A stretch of 64,000 nucleotides of DNA from Siphonodentalium dalli (Eukaryota > Mollusca > Scaphopoda > Gadilida > Siphonodentaliidae), in contig CP136061.1 in NCBI GenBank assembly GCA_032622095.1, positions 23,750,991 to 23,814,990 on the forward strand, written 5' to 3'. How positions within the stretch are numbered: the first letter of the stretch is position 1; the number at the start of each line of letters is the position of its first letter. Shown piece after piece: positions 63,600-64,000 of this stretch. The notes under the pieces were generated by a model that saw nothing but the letters and a program-made list of their open reading frames with translations, ran no database searches and was not told where the DNA came from. Both the position numbers and the translations under genes were made by a program.

Positions 63600-64000
63600 G
63601 ATTCATGAATACAACTCAGGGATTTATGACTTTTTCAAAGGATTTATGGTTCTAACCCAGAGATTCATGACTACAACTCAGGGATTTATGACTTTTTCGA
63701 AGGATTTGTGGTTCTTACCCAGTGATTCATGAATACAACTCAGGGATTTATGACTTTTTCAAAGGATTTATGGTTCTAACCCAGAGATTTATGAATACAA
63801 CTCAGGAATTTATGACTTTTTCGAAGGATTTATGGCTCTAACCCCGAGATTCATGACTACAACTCAGGGATTTATGACTTTTTCGAAGGATTTGTGGCTC
63901 TAACCCAGAGATTAATGAATACAACGCAGGGATTTATGACTTTTTCGAAGGATTTATGGCTCTAACCCAGAGATTCATGATTACAACTCAGGGATTTATC
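63600..64000 (+). repeat. Right edge: short-range rearranged monomers
   Basis: About 6.5 monomers. The CCCAGTGATTC plus TTTTTCAAAGG pair occurs twice in quick succession (near 63596-63640 and 63718-63760), unlike its usual once-per-HOR spacing of about 2 kb. The variant CAGAGATTAATG near 63908 is seen only here. The array runs off the window mid-monomer, so no array boundary is visible. Confidence 0.75.

Larger units (their letters stand above)
1..64000 (+). repeat. 62-bp tandem satellite array filling the entire window
   Basis: The monomer repeats head to tail with no break, inversion or unique interruption. The C of TTCGAA falls at 4 and 66, which gives the 62-bp period. The consensus begins GATTTATGGCTCTAACCC and ends GACTTTTTCGAAG, at about 37% G+C. 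Counting from a monomer starting at 9 to one starting at 63951 gives exactly 1032 units once the catalogued length variants are included. Because 62 is not divisible by three, every reading frame passes through all three monomer frames and meets TAA (in CTCTAACC), TGA (in ATGACT or ATGAAT) or TAG (in AATAGAAC). No coding function is supported. Both window ends lie inside monomers, so the array is longer than the window. The likely setting is eukaryotic centromeric or heterochromatic satellite, inferred from array size and HOR structure. I do not recognise the family. Confidence 0.98.

Noticed and set aside
1-64000. A repetitive protein gene or surface-antigen-like coding repeat.
   Set aside because: The unit is 62 bp, not a multiple of three, and stops occur in all frames on both strands (TAA, TGA or TAG within most monomers). 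No frame stays open for more than about 90 codons.
1-64000. A CRISPR array, because short repeats recur at regular spacing.
   Set aside because: There are no unique spacers. All sequence between the GATTYATG motifs is repeated, and the spacing of about 21 bp fits tandem subunits. No cas-like gene is present.
1-64000. A telomeric repeat, because CTAACCC occurs in every monomer.
   Set aside because: CTAACCC resembles one unit of the vertebrate-type telomere complement, but it occurs once per 62 bp as part of a longer unit and is never itself in tandem.
1-64000. Dyad symmetry at TTCGAA as a hairpin or terminator.
   Set aside because: A 6-bp palindrome with no loop or longer stem cannot form a stable hairpin, and the following sequence is not a terminator. 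It is simply a repeated restriction-type site.

Overview
The whole 64-kb window is one satellite DNA array. I see no protein gene, RNA gene, transposon, CRISPR array or unique sequence. A 62-bp monomer runs head to tail in one orientation from the first base to the last, and both ends of the window cut the array mid-monomer. The monomer is about 37% G+C and carries one TTCGAA site in most copies. An array of this kind, without genes and with multi-kilobase higher-order repeats (HORs), points to a eukaryotic nuclear chromosome, probably centromeric, pericentromeric or other heterochromatic satellite. I do not recognise the monomer and cannot name the organism.

Three levels of repetition can be read directly. 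(1) Each 62-bp monomer is built from three related subunits of 21, 20 and 21 bp, each opening with GATTYATG. (2) Monomers differ at a few diagnostic positions, for example CCCCGAG/CCCAGAG/CCCGGAG, ACAACTC/ACAACGC/AGAACTC and TTCGAA/TTCAAA/TTTGAA. (3) Ordered strings of 13 to 55 monomer types recur as HORs. Measured periods are 806, 1054, 1302, 1447, 1932, 1985, 2047/2109, 2054, 2169, 2171 and 2737 bp, with looser ones such as 3420 bp. Nearly all are whole multiples of 62 apart from a few inherited indels.

Layout: 1-0.8 kb partial HOR; 0.8-5.1 kb three copies of a 1447-bp, 24-unit HOR; 5.0-14.8 kb mixed 13- to 34-mer HORs; 14.8-21.8 kb overlapping 1985- and 2054-bp duplications; 21.8-27.5 kb rearranged copies; 27.5-33.0 kb two copies of a 2737-bp 44-mer; 33.1-37.0 kb two copies of a 31-mer; 38.8-43.1 kb two copies of a 35-mer; 43.1-51.3 kb mixed, including a 1302-bp 21-mer duplication; 51.3-55.7 kb two copies of a 2169-bp 35-mer; 55.7-64 kb mixed, including a 1054-bp 17-mer duplication. 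Near 15.0 kb the monomer repertoire changes: monomers with CCCAGTGATTC or TTTTTCAAAGG occur only to the right, and monomers with TTCGTAGG or CGTAGTATT only to the left.

The indels I found by reading (16 single-base G insertions in TTTTTGCGAAGG, eleven 9-bp insertions carrying ATATTAATAT, twelve 1-bp deletions, one private +1, three 42-bp deletions, one 20-bp deletion) sum to -42 bp. This exactly reconciles the phase of the first complete monomer (start 9) with one starting at 63951, as 1032 repeat units. There is therefore no room for a hidden insertion with net length, and the catalogue of length variants appears complete. The short open reading frames of 64-87 codons are by-products of the 1-bp deletion and are not annotated as genes.
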